A stretch of DNA of 7,421 bases from Piscirickettsiaceae bacterium (GCA_027019045.1 JALUXI010000238.1:1-7421), one strand, 5' to 3'; positions 1-5,975 are shown, counted from the first letter of the stretch. The notes: generated by a model from the letters alone, not told the origin. Program-made: numbers and translations.

Positions 1-147
1 CCTGTGAAAATCATTAAAGTGGAAGAGATTGCCGACATTGCAGGTTACGGCGTTATGTCCACCCCTGGCGTAGTCATCCACGAAAAAGTCGTCCACAGCG
101 GCGGTATCCCAAGCGTGCAGCAGATTGAAGATTGGTTGAAGGGCTAA
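1..147 (+). CDS. Thioredoxin-like small redox protein, C-terminal fragment (5' truncated)
   Basis: Frame 1 is open from the window edge to a TAA at 145-147, giving the last 48 residues of a protein. They contain the segment YGVMSTPGVVIHEKVVHSGG followed by PSVQQIEDWLKG. This is the usual C-terminal half of small (about 80 residue) thioredoxin-fold proteins of the thioredoxin_3 / redox-active disulfide protein 2 type. The Thr-Pro of STPG corresponds to the cis-proline loop that faces the active-site cysteines in thioredoxins, and VVIHEKVV with HSGG is the following beta hairpin. The CxxC motif would lie upstream of the window, so redox activity cannot be checked. The likely role is a cytoplasmic thiol-disulfide carrier, inferred from the family. 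No T-rich terminator follows directly; a palindrome lies 13 bp downstream. Confidence 0.75.
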   Translation, partial: PVKIIKVEEIADIAGYGVMSTPGVVIHEKVVHSGGIPSVQQIEDWLKG

Positions 148-160
148 GTTTTTCATGATA

Positions 161-194
161 GATTAAAGGTGTCTTGTATGAGATACCTTTAATC
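161..194. repeat. 14-bp inverted repeat upstream of the first TA module (candidate operator)
   Basis: Arms at 161-174 and 181-194 (GATTAAAGGTGTCT and AGATACCTTTAATC) are complementary at 13 of 14 positions. The one mismatch is a G/T pair that would be a G-U wobble in RNA. The spacer is 6 bases (175-180). The site lies between the thioredoxin-like stop codon and the antitoxin start, 27 bp before that ATG. No T-run follows the right arm, so it is a poor intrinsic terminator. TA modules are commonly autoregulated through palindromic operators next to their promoter, which makes an operator the preferred reading. That function is inferred; only the symmetry is seen. Confidence 0.55.
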
Positions 195-221
195 AATACT
201 TCCTTAACTAGGGGTGAGAAA

Positions 222-443
222 ATGTCTGCTGTATTAAACCAAGTCATTGAAAACATTAAGATGCTTTCTTCTGATGAAAAAGCTTTGGTGGCTCATTGTT
301 TGATTTTATCTCTGGATGAAAAACAGGATGATGATGTTGAGCAGGCTTGGGCAGCTTTGGCAGATCGACGGCTAGCAGAGCTGACTTCTGGTGCAGTTGA
401 AGGTGTCACTTGGGATAAAATCAAACAAAAAATAAGGCAATAA
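222..443 (+). CDS. Type II addiction-module antitoxin (Unstab_antitox family)
   Basis: This 73-residue protein has the layout of the addiction-module antitoxins that pair with RelE/ParE toxins (Pfam Unstab_antitox / TIGR02574 type). An N-terminal helical part includes LSSDEKALVAHCLILSLDE at residues 16-34. It is followed by an acidic stretch DDDVE at 36-40, then AWAALADRRLAELTSG at 42-57, and a closing VTWDKIKQKIR at 62-72. The W...RR..EL.SG..E.V.W pattern is the recognisable family signature. It should bind and neutralise the toxin encoded next to it and may repress the module. The ATG at 222 is preferred to an upstream in-frame start at 174, because AGGGGTGAG at 210-218 is a good ribosome binding site and the 174 start lies inside the upstream palindrome. 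The stop is one base before the toxin start, indicating coupled translation. Confidence 0.88.
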   Translation: MSAVLNQVIENIKMLSSDEKALVAHCLILSLDEKQDDDVEQAWAALADRRLAELTSGAVEGVTWDKIKQKIRQ

Positions 444-444
444 A

Positions 445-756
445 GTGCCTCTTTCCTTAATCTTTCACCCTGAAGTTGAGCAAGAGGTGAAAGCTTCATA
501 TGACTGGTATCAGAATCAAGCTGATGGCTTGGGTGAAGATTTCTTAAGTGAACTAGAAACGGCTTTTCAAACTATCTTATCTATGCCTGATACTTGGCCA
601 AAATTTCAAACAAAGTTTCGACGGTTTATTTTGGGGAAATTCCCTTTTTCTGTGGTTTATAGTGTGACTGAAGAGGTCGTTTTTATTGTTGCAGTCATGC
701 ACCATAGCCGCAGGCCTGAATATTGGTTGCATAGAGCTGACTTCTTTAAAAAATAA
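445..756 (+). CDS. RelE/ParE-family toxin of a type II TA module
   Basis: This 103-residue protein has the full RelE/ParE fold pattern. A beta strand leads to HPEVEQEV (residues 8-15), then a helical hairpin with YDWYQNQADGLGEDFLSELE (19-38). MPDTWPKF (48-55) and FRRFILGKFPFSVVYSV (58-74) follow, and then the final strand FIVAVMHHSRRPEYW (80-94). The FP(F/Y)SVVY and HHSRRPxYW motifs are hallmarks of the ParE-like branch. Members either inhibit gyrase or cleave ribosome-bound mRNA, and the sequence alone does not decide which. The start is a GTG at 445, one base after the antitoxin TAA at 441-443. No good ribosome binding site precedes it, so translation probably depends on ribosomes finishing the antitoxin. 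The gene appears intact, with no frameshift. The module looks more A+T-rich than queA-tgt, which fits acquisition by transfer. Confidence 0.88.
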   Translation: MPLSLIFHPEVEQEVKASYDWYQNQADGLGEDFLSELETAFQTILSMPDTWPKFQTKFRRFILGKFPFSVVYSVTEEVVFIVAVMHHSRRPEYWLHRADFFKK

Positions 757-770
757 ATTTCTTACGCCAA

Positions 771-800
771 TTCTTTGTGTCTGCATTTTTCCAGTAAAAT
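771..800 (+). promoter_or_regulatory. Possible sigma70 promoter for queA-tgt (weak)
   Basis: TAAAAT at 795-800 matches the -10 consensus at five of six positions and lies 30 bp before the queA TTG start. The best upstream hexamer at allowed spacing is TTCTTT at 771-776 (18-bp spacer), which is a poor -35 match. The toxin-queA gap (757-830) has no hairpin, so transcription from the TA module could also run into queA. Confidence 0.3.
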
Positions 801-820
801 ACTCTCTTTTATCTTTTCTG

Positions 821-825
821 GGTGA
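821..825 (+). promoter_or_regulatory. Ribosome binding site deciding the queA start
   Basis: GGTGA matches the 3' part of the consensus AGGAGGTGA and ends 5 bases before the TTG at 831. The antitoxin at 222 uses the same GGTGA core (213-217) 4 bases before its ATG. The alternative GTG at 822 lies inside this element and has only T-rich sequence before it, so the TTG is the better start. Confidence 0.5.
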
Positions 826-830
826 GGGTT

Positions 831-1898
831 TTGAAACGCCAAGATTTTTATTTTGATCTGCCTGAGACTTTGATTGCACAGTATCCGCCGAAGCATCGTA
901 CTGATAGTCGTTTATTGGTGGTGCAGCCGCAGGTGGATGGGGTGCAGTTGCAGGATGTGCAGTTTCCGCAGATTCTCGATTTTTTACAGCCGAATGATTT
1001 GATGGTGTTTAACAATACCCGTGTGATTCCTGCTCGTCTGTTTGGTCAAAAGGCGACGGGGGGTAAGGTGGAGTTGCTGATTGAGCGGGTATTGGATGAG
1101 CGACGGGTGTTATCGCATATCCGAGCGAGTAATGCTCCCAAAGCAGGGGCAAGATTGCAGATTTCTGAGGCATTTGAGGTAGAGGTATTGGGGCGAGACG
1201 GGGCTTTATTTGAGCTTCAGCTAGTGCCTCCTCAAGATGAAACAATCCTTTCGTTAATTGAACGCCATGGTCATATGCCTTTGCCGCCTTACATTGAACG
1301 CCAAGATGAGCAGGCGGATCAGGAACGCTATCAGACGGTATATGGAGAAAAGCCAGGGGCGGTAGCGGCACCGACAGCAGGGTTGCATTTTGATGAGGCT
1401 TTATTGGAGCAGATTCAGGCTAAAGGCGTGGAGATTGGTTTTGTCACGCTTCATGTTGGGGCAGGGACTTTTAAACCTGTGCAGGTAGAGGAGATTGCCG
1501 AGCATCGCATGCACTCTGAAGCGATTGAAGTGTCTGATGAGTTGGTGGCGAAAATTGCAGAGACACGAGCGAAAGGGGGGCGAGTGGTAGCAGTTGGGAC
1601 TACTTCTGTCCGTTGTTTAGAGAGTGCGGCCGGATTCAGCGAGACAGATCAAGGCAAACCGTTGCAAGCTTATTCGGGTGAAACGGATATTTTTATCACA
1701 CCAGGTTATCAGTTTCAGGTGGTGGATCTGCTATTGACCAATTTTCACCTGCCAGAGTCAACTTTAATCATGTTGGTCTCTGCCTTTGCAGGCTATGAAC
1801 AGACAATGCAGGCGTATCAACATGCCATTGAGCAGCAATATCGCTTTTTTTCCTATGGAGATGCGATGTTGGTGTACAAAAATGAGCATTTAGGATGA
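831..1898 (+). CDS. queA: S-adenosylmethionine:tRNA ribosyltransferase-isomerase
   Basis: QueA transfers and isomerises the ribosyl part of S-adenosylmethionine onto 7-aminomethyl-7-deazaguanine (preQ1) at position 34 of tRNA, giving epoxyqueuosine, in the cytoplasm. From the TTG start the protein has 355 residues, close to the 356 of E. coli. Family motifs run in order: KRQDFYFDLPETLIAQYP at the N terminus, VFNNTRVIPARL near 59-70, GHMPLPPYI near 147-155 and EKPGAVAAPTAGLHFDE near 173-189. They continue with LHVGAGTFKPV near 207-217, VGTTSVRCLES near 255-265, TNFHLPESTLIMLVSAFAGY near 303-322 and YRFFSYGDAML near 337-347. No key block is missing. The E. coli protein begins MRVTDFSFELP; a GTG at 822 would add three residues, but TTG with its GGTGA site fits better. 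It is followed after 9 bp by tgt, the enzyme that makes its tRNA substrate. Confidence 0.97.
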   Translation: MKRQDFYFDLPETLIAQYPPKHRTDSRLLVVQPQVDGVQLQDVQFPQILDFLQPNDLMVFNNTRVIPARLFGQKATGGKVELLIERVLDERRVLSHIRASNAPKAGARLQISEAFEVEVLGRDGALFELQLVPPQDETILSLIERHGHMPLPPYIERQDEQADQERYQTVYGEKPGAVAAPTAGLHFDEALLEQIQAKGVEIGFVTLHVGAGTFKPVQVEEIAEHRMHSEAIEVSDELVAKIAETRAKGGRVVAVGTTSVRCLESAAGFSETDQGKPLQAYSGETDIFITPGYQFQVVDLLLTNFHLPESTLIMLVSAFAGYEQTMQAYQHAIEQQYRFFSYGDAMLVYKNEHLG

Positions 1899-1907
1899 GA
1901 ATTTAAA

Positions 1908-3020
1908 ATGAAATTTACTTTAAAACAGACAGATGGGCGAGCTCGTCGAGGTCAGATGCAGTTTGAACGAGGAGTGGTGGATACACCTGCTTTTATGCCA
2001 GTTGGCACCTACGGTTCGGTGAAGTCGATGATGCCTGAAGAGGTAGCGGCCACAGGCGCACAGATTATTTTAGGCAATACTTTTCACCTCTCTTTGCGAC
2101 CTGGCACCGATATTATTGAACTGCATGGCGACCTGCATGACTTTATCAACTGGAAAGGGCCGATTTTGACCGATTCAGGCGGCTTTCAGGTCTTTAGCCT
2201 AGGTAAGATGAGAAAGATTACCGAAGAGGGGGTGTTATTCCAAAGCCCCATCAATGGCTCAAAAATTTTTATGGGACCTGAAGAGTCGATGGAAGTGCAA
2301 CGCAAGTTGGGATCGGATATCGTCATGATTTTTGATGAATGCACGCCTTATCCTGCAACGCATGAAGTGGCGGCGGAGTCGATGCGGTTGTCTCTGCGAT
2401 GGGCGGAACGCTCGAAAAAGGCACATGGTGATAACCCTGCGGCACTGTTTGGTATTGTGCAGGGAGGGATGTATGAAGATTTACGGGTTGAGTCCATTCA
2501 GGCATTGCAGGAGATTGGATTTGATGGCTATGCCATTGGTGGTCTATCGGTAGGCGAGCCGAAAGAGGAGATGATGGCTACGCTGGATTTTACCGAACCG
2601 CATATGCCCAAGGATAAACCGAGATATATGATGGGGGTGGGCAAGCCAGAGGATATTGTGGAAGCAGTGAGACGAGGGATTGATATGTTTGATTGTGTCA
2701 TCCCAACTCGCAATGCCCGCAATGGGTTTTTGTTTACCTCTGAAGGGGTGGTGAAGATTCGCAATGCTAAGCACAAAACCAGCTTGGAGCCACTCGACCC
2801 AAAATGTGATTGCTACACCTGCCAAAACTACACCCGTGCTTATCTACACCATCTCGATAAATGCGGAGAGATCCAAGGCGCCAGACTCAATACCATTCAC
2901 AATCTCCACTACTATCAAACGCTCATGCGAGGCCTACGAGAAGCGATAGAAACACAAACACTGGATCAATTTGTTGCTGACTTTTATGCCCAAAGAGGGG
3001 AGTCGATGCCAAGTTTGTAA
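1908..3020 (+). CDS. tgt: Queuine tRNA-guanine transglycosylase (preQ1-inserting)
   Basis: Tgt exchanges guanine at position 34 of tRNAs with GUN anticodons (Asp, Asn, His, Tyr) for preQ1, the step before QueA. The protein has 370 residues, near the 375 of E. coli, and aligns with it end to end. Asp89 in TDSGGFQVFSLG is the general acid/base. Asp262 in GIDMFDCVIPTRNARNG is the nucleophile. The zinc site is complete: Cys300, Cys302 and Cys305 in PKCDCYTC, and His331 in NTIHNLHYYQ. ALFGIVQGG (179-187) and GGLSVGEPKEEM (211-222) are the usual substrate-pocket loops. The start is an ATG; GATGAG overlapping the queA stop is a modest ribosome binding site, consistent with a queA-tgt operon. No terminator is seen in the 57 bp before the next gene. 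Confidence 0.98.
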   Translation: MKFTLKQTDGRARRGQMQFERGVVDTPAFMPVGTYGSVKSMMPEEVAATGAQIILGNTFHLSLRPGTDIIELHGDLHDFINWKGPILTDSGGFQVFSLGKMRKITEEGVLFQSPINGSKIFMGPEESMEVQRKLGSDIVMIFDECTPYPATHEVAAESMRLSLRWAERSKKAHGDNPAALFGIVQGGMYEDLRVESIQALQEIGFDGYAIGGLSVGEPKEEMMATLDFTEPHMPKDKPRYMMGVGKPEDIVEAVRRGIDMFDCVIPTRNARNGFLFTSEGVVKIRNAKHKTSLEPLDPKCDCYTCQNYTRAYLHHLDKCGEIQGARLNTIHNLHYYQTLMRGLREAIETQTLDQFVADFYAQRGESMPSL

Positions 3021-3022
3021 AG

Positions 3023-3048
3023 TATTGTATGTTATTTGGTGTACAATA
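3023..3048. repeat. 7-bp perfect inverted repeat before the second TA module (candidate operator)
   Basis: TATTGTA at 3023-3029 and TACAATA at 3042-3048 are perfect reverse complements separated by 12 bases. The site lies 29 bp before the RelB-type antitoxin start. The right arm includes TACAAT (3042-3047), a five-of-six match to a -10 element, though no convincing -35 stands at normal spacing. An autoregulatory operator overlapping the promoter is typical of RelB/DinJ antitoxins, which have ribbon-helix-helix DNA-binding domains. The symmetry is seen; the function is inferred. Confidence 0.45.
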
Positions 3049-3077
3049 TTGGCAGTATAACCATAAGGGGCATAAAA

Positions 3078-3323
3078 ATGAAAGTACAAACTACTATTCG
3101 AGTAGAAGAGGATGCTCTTAAAGCCTCTCGAGAAATTTTGGCACAATTGGGGTTGAATTATTCTGAAGCGGTGAATATTTTTACGCGAATGATTGTGCAG
3201 TACCAAGGATTACCCTTTCAAGTAAAGATTCCCAATGCCGAGACACAAAAAGCGATGCAAGCGGTCAGAAATGGAGAGGTAGAACCTTTTTCAATTGAAT
3301 CGTTAAAAAGTGAGCTTGAGTAG
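3078..3323 (+). CDS. RelB/DinJ-family antitoxin
   Basis: This 81-residue protein opens with KVQTTIRVEEDALKASREIL (residues 2-21), a ribbon-helix-helix strand and first helix. LGLNYSEAVNIFTRMIVQY (24-42) is the second helix, and GLPFQVKIPNAET (44-56) is the characteristic RelB/DinJ linker. The tail (57-81) is acidic and would wrap the toxin, as in DinJ. The N-terminal part should bind DNA as a dimer and repress the module. The ATG at 3078 is chosen because TAAGGGG at 3064-3070 is a good ribosome binding site at 7-base spacing; an upstream in-frame TTG at 3036 falls inside the putative operator. Its TAG stop directly abuts the toxin ATG in the same frame. I give no dinJ symbol because family membership, not orthology, is supported. 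Confidence 0.9.
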   Translation: MKVQTTIRVEEDALKASREILAQLGLNYSEAVNIFTRMIVQYQGLPFQVKIPNAETQKAMQAVRNGEVEPFSIESLKSELE

Positions 3324-3599
3324 ATGGCTTTAGCTTTACAGCGAAGCAAGACCTTTAAAAAAGACTTGAAAAAGGTGAGCTTAACAGATGGGCAGTTTCA
3401 AAAGTTGATTGCTTATTTGGGAATACTATTGGATGAAGGCGAATTACCAGAAGAGGTGAGGGATCATGCCCTGAAAGGTGAATGGCTTGATTTTAGGGAG
3501 TTTCATTTAGGTGGGGATTGCTTGGTGATTTACACTTTTACAGACGAAGCCATTGTTTTAGTGAGAATAGGATCACATTCGCAATTATTTAAATCATGA
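3324..3599 (+). CDS. YafQ-family mRNA interferase toxin
   Basis: This 91-residue protein matches the YafQ branch of the RelE superfamily, ribosome-dependent endoribonucleases that cleave mRNA in the A site. Seen motifs: RSKTFKKDLKKV (residues 7-18), YLGILLDEGELPEEVRDHALKGEW (31-54), FREFHLGGDCLVIYTF (57-72) and VRIGSHSQLF (80-89). Set against the catalytic set reported for E. coli YafQ (His50, His63, Asp67, His87, Phe91), the equivalents here are His48, His61, Asp65, His85 and Phe89. All are present, so the toxin looks active. The Trp next to the aspartate in E. coli YafQ is Cys66 here. The start ATG follows the antitoxin TAG without a gap, so translation should be coupled. The pair sits between tgt and yajC, a position usually without accessory genes. 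Confidence 0.9.
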   Translation: MALALQRSKTFKKDLKKVSLTDGQFQKLIAYLGILLDEGELPEEVRDHALKGEWLDFREFHLGGDCLVIYTFTDEAIVLVRIGSHSQLFKS

Positions 3600-3627
3600 T
3601 GACAGATGATTTTTATAGGCTTTTATG
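3599..3627 (+). promoter_or_regulatory. Possible promoter for yajC-secD-secF (weak)
   Basis: ATGACA at 3599-3604 matches the -35 consensus at five of six positions. The best -10 candidates at 16-17 bp spacing (TTTTAT or TTTATG at 3621-3627) are poor. The 70-bp gap before yajC is A+T-rich and shows no clear terminator for the TA module, so the sec genes may also be read from upstream. Confidence 0.25.
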
Positions 3628-3669
3628 CCACAATAACTCGGATTTTAATTTTAAAAGAAAGGAAAAAAT

Positions 3670-3999
3670 ATGTTTTTAATCAGTGATGCCATGGCCGATG
3701 GTGCGGCCGCTGCCCCTCAAGGGGATCCTTTAATGCAGTTATTGCCTTTGGTGCTGCTGTTTATTGTGTTCTATTTTTTGTTGATTCGTCCGCAGCAGAA
3801 GAAAGTGAAAGAGCATAAGAAGTTGGTTGAATCACTTAAAAAGGGCGATGAAGTGGTGACCTATGGTGGGGTTGCGGGTAAGATTCGTGACTTAGGCGAT
3901 GTGTTTGTCGATGTGGAAATTGCCGATAATGTGGTGGTCAAAGTTGAACGCCAAAATATCGCTCGTGTACTCCCTAAAGGGACACTCAAAGACGCTTAA
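3670..3999 (+). CDS. yajC: Sec translocon accessory subunit YajC
   Basis: YajC is a small single-span inner-membrane protein that associates with SecD and SecF and supports Sec-dependent export. The 109-residue length equals the family norm (110 in E. coli). A short Ala/Gly-rich N terminus beginning MFLISDAMADGAAAA is followed by a hydrophobic span near residues 22-40 (QLLPLVLLFIVFYFLLI). Then come the diagnostic RPQQKKVKEHKKL (40-52) and the cytoplasmic domain with LKKGDEVVTYGGVAGKI (56-72), ending with VERQNIARVLPKGTL. The start ATG has AAAGGA at 3658-3663, 6 bases upstream. The first gene of the sec set, it is separated from secD by 83 bp containing a terminator-like hairpin. Confidence 0.97.
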   Translation: MFLISDAMADGAAAAPQGDPLMQLLPLVLLFIVFYFLLIRPQQKKVKEHKKLVESLKKGDEVVTYGGVAGKIRDLGDVFVDVEIADNVVVKVERQNIARVLPKGTLKDA

Positions 4000-4015
4000 T
4001 CAAAGTGCAGTGAAA

Positions 4016-4044
4016 GAAGGGGGCTTTGGCCCCTTTTCTTGTTT
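4016..4044 (+). terminator. Hairpin and T-rich tract between yajC and secD (terminator or attenuator)
   Basis: GGGGC at 4020-4024 pairs with GCCCC at 4029-4033 around a TTTG loop. The stem extends outward through G-U and A-U pairs to 4016 and 4037. A T-rich tract (TTTTCTTGTTT, 4034-4044) follows. This is the shape of an intrinsic terminator, though the tract is interrupted by C and G and is partly used by the stem. Because secD and secF lie downstream without a clear promoter, partial termination is more likely than full termination. Confidence 0.65.
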
Positions 4045-4082
4045 CGGTGAACGCCATTTCTATTACTCTTGGATAATATTCT

Positions 4083-5966
4083 ATGTTCCAATCGCAAAAA
4101 AAAGTTATTTCAAATCAATACCCTACATGGAAGTATTTGCTTCTTGTTTTGGTCACAGTATTGGGGACGCTCTATGCTTTACCTAACTTGTATGGAGACG
4201 ATCCTGCGGTTCAGGTTTCGCCTGCTAAATCGGTGCAGTTGACCCAGCAAGATGAGCAGCAAGTGCAACAGGCTTTGAAGTCAGCGGGTATTCAGATCAA
4301 GTCGGCAAAATTTGAGCAGGGTAAGATCTTGATTCGGCTAACCAATGAATCGGATCAGCTTAAAGCCAAAAGCATTATCAAACAGTTGCTGGATCGGAAA
4401 GCCGTGGTGGCGTTGAATTTAGCACCTGCTACCCCTGAGTGGTTGCAGGCGATTGGGGCGAAACCGATGTATCTTGGGTTGGATTTGCGAGGTGGGGTGC
4501 ATTTCTTAATGGATGTCGATATGGATGCCGCCATTGCTAAGCACTATCTGCGTTATGTCGATGATATTAAAACATCTTTGCGAGAAGTGCGAGCAAGATA
4601 TTTGAAGGTGGTGTATGAAAATCAACAGCTTGAGATTGTTTTTAAAGATAAAACCAACTTTGAAAAGGGCTTAAAAGCGATTGAACAGAAGTATAAAGCG
4701 GATTTTATTGTTCAACCTCAGCCTGATGCACAGCTGCCCATGGTGGTGTTGAAGTTGTCGAAAAAGGCGATTAAAGAAGCTAAAACTTATGCCTTAAAAC
4801 AGAACATTACCACACTTCGTAACCGTATCAATGAACTGGGTGTGGCGGAGCCTGTGATTCAACAACAGGGTGAACGCCGTATTGTAGTGGAGTTGCCAGG
4901 TGTTCAGGATACGGCGCGTGCGAAAGAGATTTTGGGTGCAACCGCCACTTTAGAATTCCGCTTAGTAGAAGAGAAGGGTGACCCTTATCGAGCAGAAAAA
5001 ACAGGCTACGCCCCTCATGGCGCTAAGTTGTATCACTTCCGTGATGGTCGCCCTATTTTATTGAAACGAGACATTATTGTTTCGGGGGATAATGTGGTGA
5101 ATGCACAATCGGGGATTGATACGCGTTCAGGTACCCCTGAGGTTAGTGTGACGCTCGATTCAGCGGGTGGTCGTAAAATGAATGAAACCACCAAACGCAA
5201 TATTGGTAATCGCATGGCGGTGGTCTATATTGAAAACCATCTGATCAAAGTAAACAAAGACGGTAAAGAGGTGAAAAAGCGGGTCACCACCAAAGATGTC
5301 ATCAATGCGGCAGTCATTCGAGGGCAGTTCTCAAATCGTTTCCAAATCACGGGCTTGGATAGTCCACAAGAAGCACAAGATTTAGCACTGTTGCTTCGTG
5401 CGGGTTCTTTGGCCGCACCGATGGAAATCGTGGAAGAACGCACGATTGGACCGAGTTTGGGGGCAGACAATATTCGCCAAGGCTTTATGTCAGTGGTGGT
5501 TGGCTTCCTGTTAGTCTTGGTGATTATGGCATGGCGTTATAAGGTGTTTGGAATGATTGCTAATTTAGCATTGGTATTGAACTTGGTGCTGATTGTCGCC
5601 ATTCTATCGCTCCTGCAAGCAACCTTGACCATGCCAGGGATTGCGGGGATTGTTTTAACCGTCGGGATGGCGGTGGATGCCAATGTGCTGATTTTCGAGC
5701 GGATACGAGAGGAGATGAGGGTTGGTTCCATTCAGCAAGCAATTCATGCGGGTTATGAAAAAGCCTTTATTACCATTGCTGATGCGAATATCACGACGCT
5801 GTTAGCGGCGATTGTGTTGTTTAGCTTTGGAACGGGGCCGATTAAAGGGTTCGCGGTGACGCTGAGTATCGGGATTATCACCTCTATGTTTACCGCCATT
5901 GTCGGTACCCGTGCCATTGTGAATTGGTTGTACGGCAATAAACCTGTTGAAAAACTGCCCATTTAG
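4083..5966 (+). CDS. secD: Protein translocase subunit SecD
   Basis: SecD, with SecF, uses the proton motive force to complete and stabilise preprotein export on the periplasmic side of the inner membrane. The 627 residues compare with 615 in E. coli. Seen in order: a first membrane span near 16-33 after NQYPTWKYLL; the P1 domain with KPMYLGLDLRGGVHFLMDVD (127-146); TLRNRINELGVAEPVIQQQG (244-263); TATLEFRLVEE (287-297); and LLLRAGSLAAPMEIVEERTI (436-455). Five C-terminal membrane spans follow, between about 467 and 612. The GMAVDANVLIFERIREE block (528-544) carries Asp532, the counterpart of the E. coli SecD aspartate (Asp519) important for function. The ATG at 4083 has only a weak site (GGA at 4071-4073), and no other start codon exists before the conserved NQYP. 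The stop is 9 bases before secF. Confidence 0.98.
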   Translation: MFQSQKKVISNQYPTWKYLLLVLVTVLGTLYALPNLYGDDPAVQVSPAKSVQLTQQDEQQVQQALKSAGIQIKSAKFEQGKILIRLTNESDQLKAKSIIKQLLDRKAVVALNLAPATPEWLQAIGAKPMYLGLDLRGGVHFLMDVDMDAAIAKHYLRYVDDIKTSLREVRARYLKVVYENQQLEIVFKDKTNFEKGLKAIEQKYKADFIVQPQPDAQLPMVVLKLSKKAIKEAKTYALKQNITTLRNRINELGVAEPVIQQQGERRIVVELPGVQDTARAKEILGATATLEFRLVEEKGDPYRAEKTGYAPHGAKLYHFRDGRPILLKRDIIVSGDNVVNAQSGIDTRSGTPEVSVTLDSAGGRKMNETTKRNIGNRMAVVYIENHLIKVNKDGKEVKKRVTTKDVINAAVIRGQFSNRFQITGLDSPQEAQDLALLLRAGSLAAPMEIVEERTIGPSLGADNIRQGFMSVVVGFLLVLVIMAWRYKVFGMIANLALVLNLVLIVAILSLLQATLTMPGIAGIVLTVGMAVDANVLIFERIREEMRVGSIQQAIHAGYEKAFITIADANITTLLAAIVLFSFGTGPIKGFAVTLSIGIITSMFTAIVGTRAIVNWLYGNKPVEKLPI

Positions 5967-5975
5967 GAGAGCGAG

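Noticed and set aside
161..200. Palindrome read as an intrinsic terminator for the thioredoxin-like gene
   Set aside because: The right arm is followed by AATACTTCC rather than a T-run, and the stem is A+T-rich; an operator is more plausible.
174..221. Upstream extension of the first antitoxin to an ATG at 174
   Set aside because: That ATG lies within the palindrome and has no ribosome binding site. The ATG at 222 has AGGGGTGAG at good spacing, and the family N terminus fits it.
577..879. 100-residue open frame on the minus strand over the ParE-like toxin and queA start
   Set aside because: It is antisense to two clearly conserved genes and shows no recognisable motif.
1009..1371. 120-residue open frame on the minus strand inside queA
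   Set aside because: It is Pro-rich and low in recognisable structure, and lies wholly antisense to conserved queA codons; a shadow frame.
2528..2825. Two overlapping minus-strand open frames inside tgt
   Set aside because: Both are antisense to the catalytic and zinc-binding region of tgt, overlap each other in different frames, and have no family signature.
3615..3632. Small GGC/GCC stem after the YafQ-type toxin as a terminator
   Set aside because: Only three G-C pairs with no following T-run; too weak to call.
3899..4186. 95-residue plus-strand open frame spanning the yajC-secD gap
   Set aside because: It overlaps the yajC end and secD start in another frame, runs through the terminator-like hairpin, and has no plausible ribosome binding site or known motif.
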